NCBI GenBank assembly: GCA_001599755.1
Contig: BCHX01000003.1
Span: forward strand, 5,107,782-5,171,781
Length of the DNA: 64,000 nucleotides
From: Gliomastix tumulicola
Taxonomy: Eukaryota > Ascomycota > Sordariomycetes > Hypocreales > Bionectriaceae
Direction: 5' to 3'
Shown: positions 50,501 to 63,190 of the stretch, one piece after another
Layout of the letters: each line of letters begins with the position of its first letter
How positions within the stretch are numbered: the first letter of the stretch is position 1
The notes under the pieces: model-generated
Databases searched by the model: none
What the model was told of the DNA's origin: nothing
The model's input: the letters and a program-made list of their open reading frames with translations, nothing else
Translations under genes and position numbers: made by a program

Positions 50501-53500
50501 AGTGTTAGTAGTAGTTCATAAAACTAATAAACACTTAAATTTCCTTAATAGACTTAGGCTACACCTATTCCTTAACTATAGCTACTTTTACTAGTTCTAT
50601 AGTAATTTTACCTAGTTGGATAATATATCTAAGAAATTCTACTTCCTTAGTGTGGAAATTGCTTTTTTCTAGGTTAATAAGTAGATTTACCTCTTGTAGC
50701 TTCATGAGGACCTTATAGATATATTCCTTATATTACTACTTATTCTTAGAGTAAATGAGGATATTATTAAGGTATATAACCATAAATATATTAAGGTATT
50801 CTTATAGTATATTATTAATTATCCTCTAAAATGTAGCTAGGGTATTAGTGAGCCTAAAAGGTATAACTAAGTATTTAAAAAGCCTAAATTTAGTGTAAAA
50901 TACTATTTTCCACTTATCTCCTTCCTTAATTTAGATAAGGTTATATACTCCCTTGAGGTTAAGTGTAGTGAAGATATTACTACTAGCAAGCCTATCCTTA
51001 AGCTTATTTATAAGCAGTAATAGTATTCTATCTTTCCTTATAATAATATTTAGTATTTAGTAGTTAATATATAGCCTAAGCTTCCTATTTTTCTTTAGTA
51101 TAAATATAATAGGGTAGCCTACTAATAATATTAAGCGTTAGATATATCCCTTTCTTAGTATTTTATTAAGGTACTCTCTTAAAGTCTTAAGCTATAGCTA
51201 GTTAAGTGGGTATATCTTACTAAATAAAGGGTTCTTACCATCTATAATTTTAATCTTATAGTCCTATTCTATATATTCTAGGAGTCCTATTTTAAGTTCA
51301 TCTACAAATAGCTTCTCATAGGTGTAGTACTATAGTAAAATATATTCTATTTTATCTATAGGGGCCTCTTATTTTTCCTATAACTTCTTTTCTATATATA
51401 GCTTTATACCTTAGAAGTAGTGTTTTATTTAATTAAGTGCTTGCTTTTTAATTTATTATTCTTATTGTGGAGTGAGTTTATAATTAAGGTGTATCGCCAT
51501 CTAGGTTATTACTACATCTTATTCCTATTTATTAAGTATTCTTCTAGTCCTCCTATTAAGGTCTACTACCTAGGTAGGTCTATCGTGAAATTTCATCTTT
51601 TCTAAATATTATTAGTCTAGGAGCTCTAATATATCCCACTACACTAGATAGCTATTACTCTAATTAACTGTAGGGTTATTCATCTATAACTATTTAAATC
51701 CTAGTACTATATCTTCTTTATCTAAGTTAAGGATATTAAACTAAATAGGTATTTCCTAGCTAGCTATAGTATAAGGGAGGTAATTAGTCTCCCTATTTAC
51801 TACTAGCTTAAGCTTTCTATGTTTAGGCTTAAGTAGGGTACTAAGTGTCTTAGGCTCCTTCTTCTTATACTATAGTAGTTAATATAGGTACACTAACTTA
51901 GGTGAAATAATATTATAGGTAGCTCTACTATCTAATAGTGCCTTAAAGCTTTATCCCTATATTTAAACTTCTAAAGTAATACTTATTAGTCTCCTTAGGT
52001 CTTTCTATTCACCTTATAGAGCTCTTAGGTTTATTTAAGGGATTTATTAGTCTATAGCCTATATTATATTTAATATATTTAGTTTTTTACCTAATTATTA
52101 TTTTAGTGGTAAATAGGAATATTATTAATAATATAGTATACTTTTCCTTATATAGGGTATTATTTACATCTATTATAGTAGTTCCTTATAATATATTAGT
52201 ATTAAATAAGGTTATCTAGGGTCCCTTTAAGCCTAGTGTTAAAGTTAAACCCTTAGTTCTCCATATAGTATAGATCCCTATAAATACTATTGGGGTCTTT
52301 ATTTAGTCTATATTCTTTATAAGGGCGGCACTTACTAAAGATATCTATAGTGGTGGTTTTCCTCGTGGGTTCCTTTATTAGTAGTTCTTCCTCCTACTAC
52401 TATTATTTCTAATATTACTTCTTATTATATTATTATTAGTGTATAAGTCTCTATATATATTATTCTACTTTCTACTTTTACTATTCATGCTATTTATTAA
52501 CCTTTTATTATTAGTAGACCTTATAGTGCTTATCCTAGTAATTATTAAGGGTGCTAAAGTCCTAATAGCTCTTAGATCCTATAAACTAGATTATTACTTC
52601 TCTATATTAGACTTATTATATCTTATAGGCTTTTATCTTATATGCCTAGTAAGGTTTAATAATAGGGTTAGGTTTATTATATATAGGGTATATCCTATTA
52701 GCAGCCTTCTATTCTACATATTCCTTGTAGGTATATATATAGTATGAAATCTATAAAATCTAATCATGTAATTAGTACTCTAGTTTAAGGAGTAGGTAGT
52801 CCCCTTCTTTAAATTATAGGTTTATAACTCCTTAAAGGTAGATATTATATAGTATTTCTATAGGGAATTAAAGGAACTTTTAGTATCTATTAGGAAATAG
52901 GCTAATCTTATTACTATTTAATCCTAGCTCCTAATTAGCTAGCTCTTCTTTATTAAATTCCTCTATATTATACATACTTTTATTATAGGGGTTATTATTC
53001 TTAAGGTAAGCTTCATCACTTAAGTTATATTATACTATATTAAACCTCCTTAGTTAGGTGTTAAGCTTATCTAATATATAGATATAGTAATTATCTTCTT
53101 AGTATATCTCCTATAAGGCTGCCTTATATGCTTTATTATTTAATATTTCCCTTATAGCATTAAACTTCTTCTCTACCTTCTATTTAATTTACTTCTATAT
53201 TAGTAGGTTTTAATTTTATTTTAGTAAGTAGTAAATATTTACCTTATATCCTTACTTACTATAGTTATAGTAGGTAATAGGTTAATATTCTTAATTATTA
53301 TTTATCTTCTATTATAGTATATTTAGTTCTATAGGACTAGCTCCTATAGTAGCTCTAAATATAGTACTATTTAGATTCTACTTCTAGTTATTAGGGTTTT
53401 AGTTACCCTAGTTACATTAATTATTCTATTATTAATATCTAGGATAACCCTAGTTAAGTCTATATAGTGGAGTGTAGTGCTTCTAGTAACTACTTTACTT

Positions 53501-54499
53501 CCTCTCTATATATTAGGTATACTATTAGTTATTAATCTTAATAATTAACTTAATCTATTTATTAAAATTTATTAGAAGTTATTATTCATAAGTAAGTTTA
53601 TCCTTAACCTTATCTTTAAGTCTATTATATATAATACTAATAAAGTAAGAATTATCTTAGTTAAGATATATTATAAGGACTTATCCTTTAGTAATATAGT
53701 TTAAGGTAGCTTTAGTTTATTATAGCTAGTTTAGCTTCTAGTAGGCTTTCTCTTCTTTATTAATAGTACTATAAAGTTAAGTAAGTATATACTTAAATAT
53801 ATTAAAACTTCTATATAGTTTAAGTGTAGTATTATTAGCTTAATCCTTAATATACTTATTTATCTAGGGCTAGAACTATTATAGTAGTTTCCCCTTAAGG
53901 CAGCTAAGTGTGAACTTAACCTTATAGGTATTACTAGTAAATAGCGTAGAGTAGTATTTAAAGTATATCTTTAGCTTAATAATAAAGAAGTAAAGCTCTT
54001 TAGAGCTCTTATTATATAACTCTAGAGCTATAGGTTTAAGGATCTCTCTAGTCTCCTTACTCCCTTAGGTGATATATATAGTACTATATACTTCTTTAAG
54101 TTATAATTAGTACTACTTAGTATTATAATTCACTTTATCCTAGAGTTTACTAAGGACTTATTTAAAGTATTTATATAGGGTTTAAAGTTTATACTCCTTC
54201 TACCTATTAGTAGCTTTAAGCTACTCTTAGAGTACGTGAAGTAAGTTACTAAATAGGTGTATATTATTATTACTCTATTACTAAAGTGTTTAAAGATCCT
54301 AGTAAAGTTACTTAGTCTCTTTATTATTAAAGTTATTACTATTATTATTAGTGGGTGGAGTAACTATAAGGGTATCCACTTACTTATTAGTACTAGGGAT
54401 AGTAGGTGACTTACTAATATTAGAGCTTCTAGCAGTAGATATAGTATCTTAGTATTACTTAGTCTTAATATAACAGGGTCTAAATAAGAGCTATTAATA

Positions 54500-54967
54500 T
54501 ATAATAAATAGGGTAATCTATCTAGTGTAGGGTAGTTAAATTAGGGTTTAAATAATATTCTATATTCTTAGAACTCTAGAATATCTTAACTAAGTGGAGT
54601 GGTAGTTATAGCTAATAAGTTAGGAGTATTAGTAAGGCTAAGAGGAACTAGTATTAGTAAAGAATACTCTAGCTTAGTATACTTATTAGTAAAGGGTGTA
54701 TCTAAGTAAAGTGCTTTATTAATAGCTAGTAAGCTATTTAACTTATCTAGGTAATAACTATATATATATACTAGGTGGTGCACTTATAGTGTACTATGTC
54801 TAGGGTGAACTATCTTATAGTTTATAGCTAGTTCACTAATAGAGTCATGAACTATATTCTTGCTCTAGGGTAGTTATATTCCTCGGCATAGAATATCTTT
54901 ATACCTGTAGTACCTGTCTAACCCACACAGCCTGTGATCTTATAACCATGTTAGTTGGGTCGTAACA
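54500..54967 (-). repeat. LTR at the 5' end of the minus-strand element (468 bp)
   Basis: Partner of 47,078-47,545. Positions 54,500-54,780 are shared with the LTR of the 12.7-kb element; 54,781-54,967 (the U3 part) are unrelated to it. Confidence 0.85.
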
Positions 54968-55781
54968 TATCGCTAGAGGTAACACCAAAAAGGCATATAA
55001 TTTAAATATTAAATATAAAATTAAAATAAATAGCTATAGGGTAGCTTTTTAAGTATATTATATTTTTTATATTTTTTATATAATAAAATACTTTTTATAT
55101 AAAGCTTATTATTATATACTTAAATATAAATAAAATATTAATATTTTACTATATATATTACATATAAAGTTTATATTAATATAACTAACTAATAATTATA
55201 TATTATATTAAATTATATATTAATTATTTTAATATATTTTTTTATAATTTATTAAATATAAATTTAAAAGTTAAGGTTTATTTATAATTTATTAGTATTT
55301 TTTAATACTTTTTTAAACCTTTAATAGCTATTCTTATATTATATATATAAACTTATTTTCTTTGAATTTTAATATTACTTATATTAAATTATATTATTAA
55401 TTAAAAAAATATATTAAATAATATTTATCTTAATTTTAAAATAGACCTTAAAGTAAGTGAGTTTAGGTGAGAGAGGTGGTCCAGAAGGGGGTGCTTTGAC
55501 TTACAGTGTGCCTCGAGAGCGGGTTCCTCAATTTTCAGTAATCATACAGGGACGCTAAAGCCTTGCTCGTTGGCGTCTGGGTCTCTAACCAATCGTCAAC
55601 TGGCATAGCATTCGATTACTTTTGCGACCCCGATCGATACGCGAGACAAGGCTATCCGAGGAAATGTGCAAATCGTAGCTGTCTCAGGCCCCGAATTTCA
55701 TCTCTAGTCTTGCTCGCGCTGCGTGAATCCAGCCTCACACATCAAACAACACCAACAGCATCGCGACGACACTGCCTGACA

Positions 55782-57283
55782 ATGGCAACGCCCACCACCT
55801 ACCCTCTCGACAGAGAGAAGCACGCCAAGTACTGGAAGCGCTGCTACGGCTCATTCCTCCCCAACCAGTACACTGCCTCCGAGTCCACGCGTCTTATGTG
55901 GGCGTCCTTCATCGTGTCCGCCCACGACTTGCTCTCACTACCTCTCGATACCGCCGAGCGCGAGCGCGTGCGCGTCTGGGTGCTTGGTCTCCAGCATCCC
56001 GACGGCGGCTTCTGCGGCAGCCCTACGCATCTCCCGCCTGGCGCTGCCGTCGACGGCCGTTGGCGTGATGGCGACAAGGGCCACGCCAATCTGGCGGCGA
56101 CCTTCTTCGCCCTGGTCACGCTGGCTATTGTCGCCGACACGGATCGCGAGAGTGAGGTCCGGAGCGCGTTTGAGGGCGTCAACAGAGGGAAGCTGCTGAG
56201 GTGGCTGCGCAGGCTGCAGAGGGACGACGGGAGCTTCGGGCAGTATCTCTGGGACGGGGAGGCTGTGGGCGGCAGCGACACGAGGCACAGCTATCTGGCT
56301 TGCTCGATCAGGTGGATGTTGAGGGGGGATGTGAAGGAGGGCGACACGGCGTGGGAGCAGGACATTGATGTCGATGCGACCGTGGCGGATATCCGACGAG
56401 GACAGGTGAGGCCATCCTGACCCACCGAGCGCATTGGATGTTGGGGATCTTGTGCTGACCCTGGATGTTACAGACGTACGATGGCGGACTTGCTGAGTTT
56501 CCCGAGTATGAATCTCACGGTATGAACCCACTCACACATATGGGTCGTTGAGGCTTGCTGGCAAAGTGCTTACAGAAGATTCAAAGCTGGTTACGCCTAC
56601 TGCGCCGTCGCAGCACTGTCTATGCTGGATAGGCCGCTTCACTCATCTGAGCCGGCCGCCACGTCCGCTGTAGACGCGGGCATCCCCGACCGCAAGAGAC
56701 TACTCAGATTCCTTGCCGGGCGGCCGTTCACGTACCTCGAGCACGAGGAAGAGGAGCAGGATCACGACGAGGATGGGGACATCGAGAACTTTATCGAAGC
56801 CAAGATGGGCTCCTTGGACCTGGAGGAAAGGTCTCGACACGTCGGGCTCAATGGACGGTGGAACAAGAAGGCGGACACGTGCTACACGTGGTGGGTTGCT
56901 GGCACTTTGGCGGTACGTTTGGCACGCATGGACACTCGTTCGGTTCAACATGGCTGACTGACTACTTGCAGATGCTGGGCATCGGCGGAGCAGACTTCAT
57001 CGATGTAGCGCCCGCGAGGCGATACCTCCTCGAGATCACGCAGCACCAGATCGGCGGCTTCGGCAAGAGCGCCGGCGCGCCGCCCGACATTTACCACTCG
57101 TACCTCGGCCTGGCTGCGCTCGTGGCGATGGGGGAGAGAGGGCTTAAGGACTTTGACGTGGGACTGTGCTGCACCAAGGAGACGACGGACAAGATCGCGA
57201 GGGCGCGTGATGGGCTGGTGGCGTCGATTCGGAGAGACGCTGTGCAGAGTTGGGACAATGATGGGTTTTGGAATATCGCCTGA
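55782..57283 (+). CDS. CDC43: Geranylgeranyltransferase type I beta subunit
   Basis: Four exons (55,782-56,405; 56,474-56,519; 56,587-56,912; 56,972-57,283), all joined in frame, give 435 residues. Prenyltransferase beta repeats are clear: LQHPDGGFCGS, LQRDDGSFGQ, TYDGGLAE, HAGYAYCAVAAL and HQIGGFGKS. Zinc ligands are visible as Asp320 and Cys322 in KADTCYTWW and His374 in PDIYHSYLGL. With the shared alpha subunit, this enzyme attaches geranylgeranyl to CaaL-type C-termini such as those of Rho1 and Cdc42, so it is expected to be essential. An acidic insert (EHEEEEQDHDEDGD, about residues 275-288) lies between the repeats. The frame is open upstream, but ATG 55,782 begins the conserved N-terminus (KHAKYWKRCY). 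The start is only about 280 bp from the edge of the transposon island. Confidence 0.92.
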
Positions 57284-57543
57284 GTGTTCGCGATGCTGCT
57301 GTTGGATGTAGAGCATGTAAAACAGTCGACAAGACTGTGTATCCTTATTCAAATAAAGATTAGAAAGGATGTTGTGAAGAGGAGGGCGAGCTGCTCCATG
57401 TAACAAAGTTACATTATTGAATCCGAAATTCAGCCGGTGGACCGGACTCGAGGCCTGGATGACTTCATTTCCAAATTGCACCGCGCGCACTTCGCCAAAC
57501 CATCTACCTTCGTTACGGACCGCCAATTCACACCAGCACAACC

Positions 57544-58143
57544 ATGACAGCAGAATCAGAAAATCCGACGCCGGAGAAGGGCGAGCAGGACCCGTGGGAC
57601 AAAAATACTCGCCAGAAATTCGAGACGTGCGTGCGCTGCATCGACAGAACCCAATCATCTACATCTACCACTTGCCGAGACGAGGGATCGAAGCTGATAA
57701 GGGCCTGAAAACAGAAAATCAAAGAGCGAGTTCTACGATCCGTGCCAAGAGGCAGCGCAGAGGAGCTACAAATGCCTCTTCCGCAACGGCGGCGACAAGT
57801 CCATGTGCGGCGAATACTTCCAGTGCGTATTTTCGACCCGACCTTTCCCCCGTTCCGGGACGACCATGACCGAGTCGAGCTTTGCGTCGCAAGCTAGGCT
57901 TGGGGGGATTTAGCGATGAGAGAACATACGACTGACCTGTCTGTGGTGACTTCAGGGCGTATCGCGATTGCAAACAAGCATGGGTGCGTTGACCCCCCGA
58001 AACCCTCCGGTTGTGCGAGGCATACGACAACGAAAGCGAGCGAACCGATATCGAGAAGACGTTCGGGCGAGTATGATAGGAGAGCTAACAATCACCGGCA
58101 GGTTGAGAAGCGGAAAAAAGATTCGAAGCCGTTCTGGAGCTGA
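57544..58143 (+). CDS. COX23: Cox23, twin Cx9C protein of the mitochondrial intermembrane space
   Basis: Four small exons (57,544-57,626; 57,715-57,822; 57,956-57,983; 58,102-58,143) with GT..AG introns give 86 residues. The twin Cx9C motif is exact: Cys38-x9-Cys48 (CQEAAQRSYKC) and Cys59-x9-Cys69 (CGEYFQAYRDC), followed by KQAWVEKRKKD. Proteins of this type are imported and oxidised by the Mia40-Erv1 pathway; Cox23 is needed for cytochrome c oxidase assembly and copper handling. The gene does not show as a single reading frame because each exon is short. It lies 260 bp downstream of CDC43 on the same strand, so its promoter must be very compact. Confidence 0.9.
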
Positions 58144-58985
58144 TCTGTACGAAAGCGATCTTTATGGACTCTACGAAGACGACCCCGTGGGCGAAGCACC
58201 GAGCTTTAGGCGACCGAGAACCAGGAGGAACTGTAATAATGTACCACCAGAAGAGATGTACGATATACCTATGCGCAGGCTCTGTGTTGTGCGCGCGCTT
58301 GGCTCGATTTATTTGGTCGCACCAAGCTACTTCGCTGCGGTCTGCTTCAGCAGTTGGTCAGGGGCGAATCGTGCTGTACTACTAGTGATTAACGACTCAT
58401 GACAAGATCAAATCAAGCACCATGCAGCTTCCGCTTCATAGGGTGGCAGTGCCTAGTCGTTCTTGGGGTGTGAGACACCGATGATGTTGGTGATCGTTGC
58501 TCTCGTTCCTGCAGTGTGCCATTGTATGTATGCACCATCATACTGAGCAGTTGACGACACTGCATGCTAATGTAACTGTCTCTCGTACCTGTAAATGCTT
58601 GCGACTTCGACCCGGCGAGGAGGGCAACGAAAGATGCCTAGAATGCCCAGACGTGGCATAGGTACTTGTCGCCGCCCTCGAGTTCAATGCTCTTCAGAGC
58701 ATCCAGGTAGATCGACACTTGGAAGGTGGCTGGTACGGGAGCTAGCCACATTTGGCGGGGTAATCAGCCACAACCACGGACTTCACCTCATCCCACACTT
58801 TCATCACCACAAAACGTGATGCACCACCACATATCTGGTAGCTCCTGTGCCAACGCCAGCTCCCTCAGCACACTACCGCAGCCCTTCCATTTGCGTCTGC
58901 ACCTCTTGCGCCACAGTCCGACGGCCGTGACGCCCTCTCTCGCTCCGAAAAGCCCTGCGCAGTGGGGTAATCCGACACAGCTCTC
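58144..58985. other. Intergenic region between COX23 and MDM20
   Basis: 3' flank of COX23 and promoter region of the NatB subunit gene. No ORF with support. Confidence 0.5.
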
Positions 58986-61900
58986 ATGAGCCAGTCACGA
59001 CCTCGACTCAAGAATGGAGTCGACATCCAGCTGCAGTCTGCTTTCTCCGAAGGAAACTGGCCCCTAGTGGTCAGGCTCGCGGAGAACAGGTTCAGGAGCT
59101 TGAAGGACGAGTACTACAGTGTCAGCATGGCCCCCCCTTCACACATGCTTGAAAAATCGCCCGGTGTTTCCCGCATATGGTTGCTGACACCGTCCGTCCT
59201 CTAGATCCTGAAAATCTGCGCGGAGAGCCAGCTCGACGACCCCGTAGCCAAGTTTTCCGCCGTGACGGCCGTGCAAACATACCTGAAAGACGGCACTGTC
59301 ATTAAGGATGTCGATGCCATCGATCTGCTGGAATGGGCAACGCTGGACCTGACTGAGGAGGATGACTTCCTCACGACGCTGGGTCCTCTTCGCGTCAAGG
59401 CCGTGAAAGCCGCTCCTACCAACAGGGCCGCTGCTACGCGGAATTTCGAGTCATGTTTGATCCATTGGGATATTGCCAGTGCTCAGCAGATCGCCGGCAT
59501 CTTGGACCGGTCTTTCCCTGGTGAGAGGCGATATATGTTCTGGAATATCGCCATCACCCACCTGCTCGCTGTTAGTCCTTCCAGAAACCTTGCCAGCAGA
59601 AGACTGGGTGACTCACTATGCTACAGATAAGCCCTCAGACCTCGCCGGAAAAGAAAAAACTGTATGCAACGTTGGCACTGAGGCAGATCGAGCGTGCAGC
59701 CGAAGTCTCCGAGCAGGTAAGCGACATCCAGTGCTTGGGTCCATGATACCTCGTCATTAATGGGACTAACATTAGCTCTAGGCAGCAACCTCAGCCGACG
59801 ACTCGAAGCCCTCGCATCGAGGTGTCTCCAGCGAGGAAGAGGTTCTCTTACTTTATGAGATCATAACGACGCACGGTTCGGCTGCAGACTTCGAGAAGCT
59901 TACGAAGAGCGCCCTATTCTCGCCATCTAAGCAGTTCTCGCAAGGATCAAAAGAAGTTCTGCTCAGAGCTATCGCCAAATTCAAGACGGACGACAACTGG
60001 AAAGCCATCTTTGACCTCTGTGAAAGCAGTCTGTCACAGACAGATGAGGCTGGGAGGCCAACTCTGCTCGCATCCGATCTTGTCATGTGGAAAGAGTTCA
60101 TAACGGCTGCGAGCTATCTGAAGCTTATTAATGATGAGTATGCCTTTCATTGGTCCTTCTATAAGAATACGTCTAACGTGTCACAGGGCTCCGACAACAG
60201 TCCGAAATTTGCTTCTGAAGCTGATCCAAGCTCCCAATCTTCGCACTATCTACAAGAGAAACCTTCTGCTGGCTCGTCTCTCGGCTGCATTTCAACTAGC
60301 TAGGCACGATGGCGATGACAGCATTGACGACCAGGCGTCCTCCCTACGGCTCCGTGAGCTGATCAAGTACATCGGGAGCCAGAACGAGGCCCAATCCTGC
60401 TTCGACGATGTCAAACCATTTGTGGAACAGCTTGACCGCTCAGGTATCCGGTACTTCCTACGAGTGTGCATCCCTCACCTGCATGATACATCAACCGACG
60501 ACTATCACTCACATCGGCTACGACTGCTTGGGTACAAGTTGAAATACTTCATCCTCTCGTGTCCAGTCTATTATACGACAATCCCTGGCAGCAAGCCCCG
60601 GTTCATGTGCATGAGCTGCGAGGGGGAGCTGGAGTACCAGTCATGCCGAGAGTGTTTCGGCGAGATTTACCAGCGATGCCTCGATTTGTACGAGATTATC
60701 TCCATCGAGGAGCCGGACACTCTCTCCACCGATAGTGCGCCTGCAGACCTAGTTATTATGGCAGCGCTTTGCGCCGTCAAGCTTGCTAGCGCCAACCCTG
60801 ATGTTCCATGCTCGAGCCTCCCCTCAGGCTCGTTCCGGTACATCATGCGTGGTCTTTTGCTTCTCGAGCGACAGCTCGCCTTCAGCCCCAAGAACAGTCA
60901 GATCCTGCTGCTTTTGCTCCAGCTTCATCTTCTTGTTGGCTCCGCTCCGAGGACGACCTATCTCTTCGAGGAACTCTCTGTCAAGCGCACAATCATGGAC
61001 TCGCTCGCGCCGATATTCTACGACCGCTTGACGACTGTTGCCCCGAAACTTCTTGACCCAGATGAAGATCTCGGGTACCACCTTGCCGAAGCGCTGTCGG
61101 GTCACTATCAGAATTCCCTTCGGCTGAGGATGCCCCGTCGGCTTGTCGACGCGTTCGCATCGGATAACTATAGCTCTGTCCTTGATATTCCCCGGTACAT
61201 CACAGCGTTGAGGAATGGCACCACAAGGGCTATGAGCTTGGTGGAGGAGCTCAGGTCTGAGAGGATGCTGGGGGCTCCCACTTGGGAGCTGTTTACTCAA
61301 GTGCGATACCGTGAGTGTCCCTTTCAAGCGGACGGGTGAATATACTAACGGGTGTTAGTCGAGGTAACGGATGACACCAAGTTGGTCAGTGTCGTCGACT
61401 ACGGCTCTTTCCCCTCATGGGACTCTGCCTCAAGGCCACCTGCCTATGCCCGTCTAAGGCTTGGCCCCGTCCCTACTGTCAGTCCCTCTTATGTCTGCCC
61501 TGGAGATGACCTCCCTTAACATGACCTGAACAGAACCGACGTATGCACGTGTCGCTTCTAGCTGAGGCTTTCCACGACGTCCTGGGATACGAGCCTCCTT
61601 CCTCATACAAGGTCCCCGCGGCCTCTAACCCTTCTGATCACACCTTCGTCCTCGAATCGCTTAGCCACATCAGCAATTCGTTTTCCAAGTTCCTCCCAGG
61701 AACCGAAGTGGATTTCACGCCATCAGAGCTTGTCTACTTTGAACTCGTCAGTGTTCTTTCTACCGCGATACTTCTCTGCGTGCAGGGTGGGCGAGATGAA
61801 AGCGACACGGAGGCAGCCGGCCAACTAGTCGATGCTGCCGAAGCAGCGCTGGATACTCTGAAGTCTTACATCCCTCAAGGTGACCCTGCTGCGGGCATCG

Positions 61901-62316
61901 ATGAGGCCATGGCGCTGCTCACCAACCTCCACGCCGTAGGCATCTATCGCGAGGCGGCAGAGGCGGTGTCACTCGCATCTCAGTGGATTCTCGACTTCAA
62001 GGCTCGCGAGAAGGAGCGTGACCGCTCGGGGCAGAGCAACCTCCCCAAGAATCTTGCGACCAAGGTCAAGGATCTCAATGCGTCGTCGATCGGCGCCCTG
62101 AAAGACGGGAAGAGCTGGATTGTTGCTCTGGGGCGGGCGGTGAAGGCAGCGGATTTCCAGTCCAGGTTCCTCCACTGGACGTTCTCTACCGACTATGACA
62201 ATGAGATAATGATGACACAGAGGACTAAACAGTTCATAGAGAATGACTTTGTGGCCGAGCAGGTGGCTCGGATGAGGGAGAATGTGGATGGCTGGCAAAA
62301 GGTGAAGTGGGATTAA
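58986..62316 (+). CDS. MDM20: N-terminal acetyltransferase B auxiliary subunit (Mdm20/Naa25)
   Basis: Seven exons (58,986-59,120; 59,205-59,570; 59,627-59,716; 59,782-60,137; 60,187-61,310; 61,359-61,477; 61,534-62,316), every junction in frame, give 990 residues, normal for the fungal protein. The start MSQSRPRLKNGVDIQLQSAFSEGNW and the TPR-like helical repeats that follow (LKICAESQLDDP, GERRYMFWNIAITHLLA, FTRNL-type solenoid helices) are typical of the NatB non-catalytic subunit. It anchors Naa20/Nat3 to the ribosome for acetylation of Met-Asp, Met-Glu and Met-Asn N-termini; yeast mutants have actin and mitochondrial-inheritance defects. A donor GTCAGC after exon 1 and another GTCAGT after exon 6 are slightly unusual, but both keep the frame. 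Confidence 0.9.
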
Positions 62317-63190
62317 AAGGGAGGATAGATACGTGCTGTTGGGGTACGAGATTTGGGACGAGTTTGCGTATGGCCCAAGGGACTTCCTTGTCGCTAGCCT
62401 TCTATAGATTGGTGCTTCATCAAAAAGTTAAGAGATTTCATGTTCTTAGACCATTGAAGTATTAAACAGTGTCCTCGAATCATATTCATCGTAGAAGGCC
62501 CAATGAACATGGCCCTCCGTCAACAAGAAGGTCTCATGCTCGCTATCTATCCTTCTATTCTGGAACCCTGATCAGGGTTCAATCGTCATTCGTGAAAGCT
62601 CAAGTCACTGGATAGGTATCTTTTGATTAACGTCTAAATGTCAGAGGGAGGCACTTCAGCACAACCAGTCGGTAAAGAAACATATAGAAGGGAAATGTGT
62701 GAAGGTTAGAAACCCAAAACCAGAGCGTACAGACCGTCTTCATGACAAGTCCGTGACTTATTAATCCACTTCCTGGTCACCAGGCAGAATCTCACTGCTC
62801 AGCATCTGATGTCTAAATTTAGCATATCGTGATTATGCGTACCCCGGCCAGCGTCAGGTCAGACTGACAAGGGTCGGTCCTCTTTCCTCGACATGGCGTC
62901 AATAATTGGGATAAGCCACAAGATATTAATAATTCATCCCATGTCCTCCGTGATCTATAACAATGAGAGGAAGGAGAACCTCCCACATCTTCAACTGCTT
63001 ATTTCACTGCTCATTTCAAGTTTGCGTCATCGGGCTTTGCTCAGGTATCCTGGAGGCGACACACGATATAACTAACTAGCCCCTGCAGCTTCTGGTGGAG
63101 AGAGTCACTAACTGGATTCGCCAAAGGCGGGATCAAAGGACGGCAGAACTCAAGCATATCCTTCCCTTTTTTCCCCCCTCCGTCGTCAGC
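62317..63190. other. Intergenic, nothing recognised
   Basis: 3' flank of MDM20 and upstream region of the HET gene. A T/C-rich stretch (about 63,157-63,185) precedes the HET start codon. Confidence 0.5.

Larger units (their letters stand above)
47078..54967 (-). mobile_element. Complete, partly RIPed Ty3/gypsy-type LTR retrotransposon
   Basis: A 7,890-bp element with two 468-bp LTRs that begin TGTGACGAACGG and end GTCGTAACA (plus strand), flanked by TATCG at 47,073-47,077 and 54,968-54,972. Coding remains run on the minus strand, with the reverse transcriptase at about 50.4-50.9 kb. The interior closely matches the 12.7-kb copy. The LTR outer ends are largely unmutated and TpG is still common on the plus strand, so this copy is less damaged. 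There is no intact ORF; a 102-codon frame at 52,439-52,747 lies on the wrong strand. Confidence 0.87.
47034..55501. mobile_element. Short TIR DNA transposon (MITE-like), split by a nested LTR retroelement
   Basis: 28-bp terminal inverted repeats, 27 of 28 identical, at 47,034-47,061 and 55,474-55,501, starting AGTCAAAGCACCC and ending CTGGACCACCT. Each is flanked by TA (47,032-47,033 and 55,502-55,503). Without the nested retroelement, only about 570 bp remain (47,034-47,077 and 54,973-55,501), AT-rich and without ORF. A TA target and this length fit a non-autonomous Tc1/mariner (Fot1/pogo-like) element. Confidence 0.75.

Noticed and set aside
52439..52747. 102-codon frame in the third island
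   Set aside because: On the strand opposite to the retroelement's genes and inside its RIPed interior. An accidental frame of T-rich DNA.
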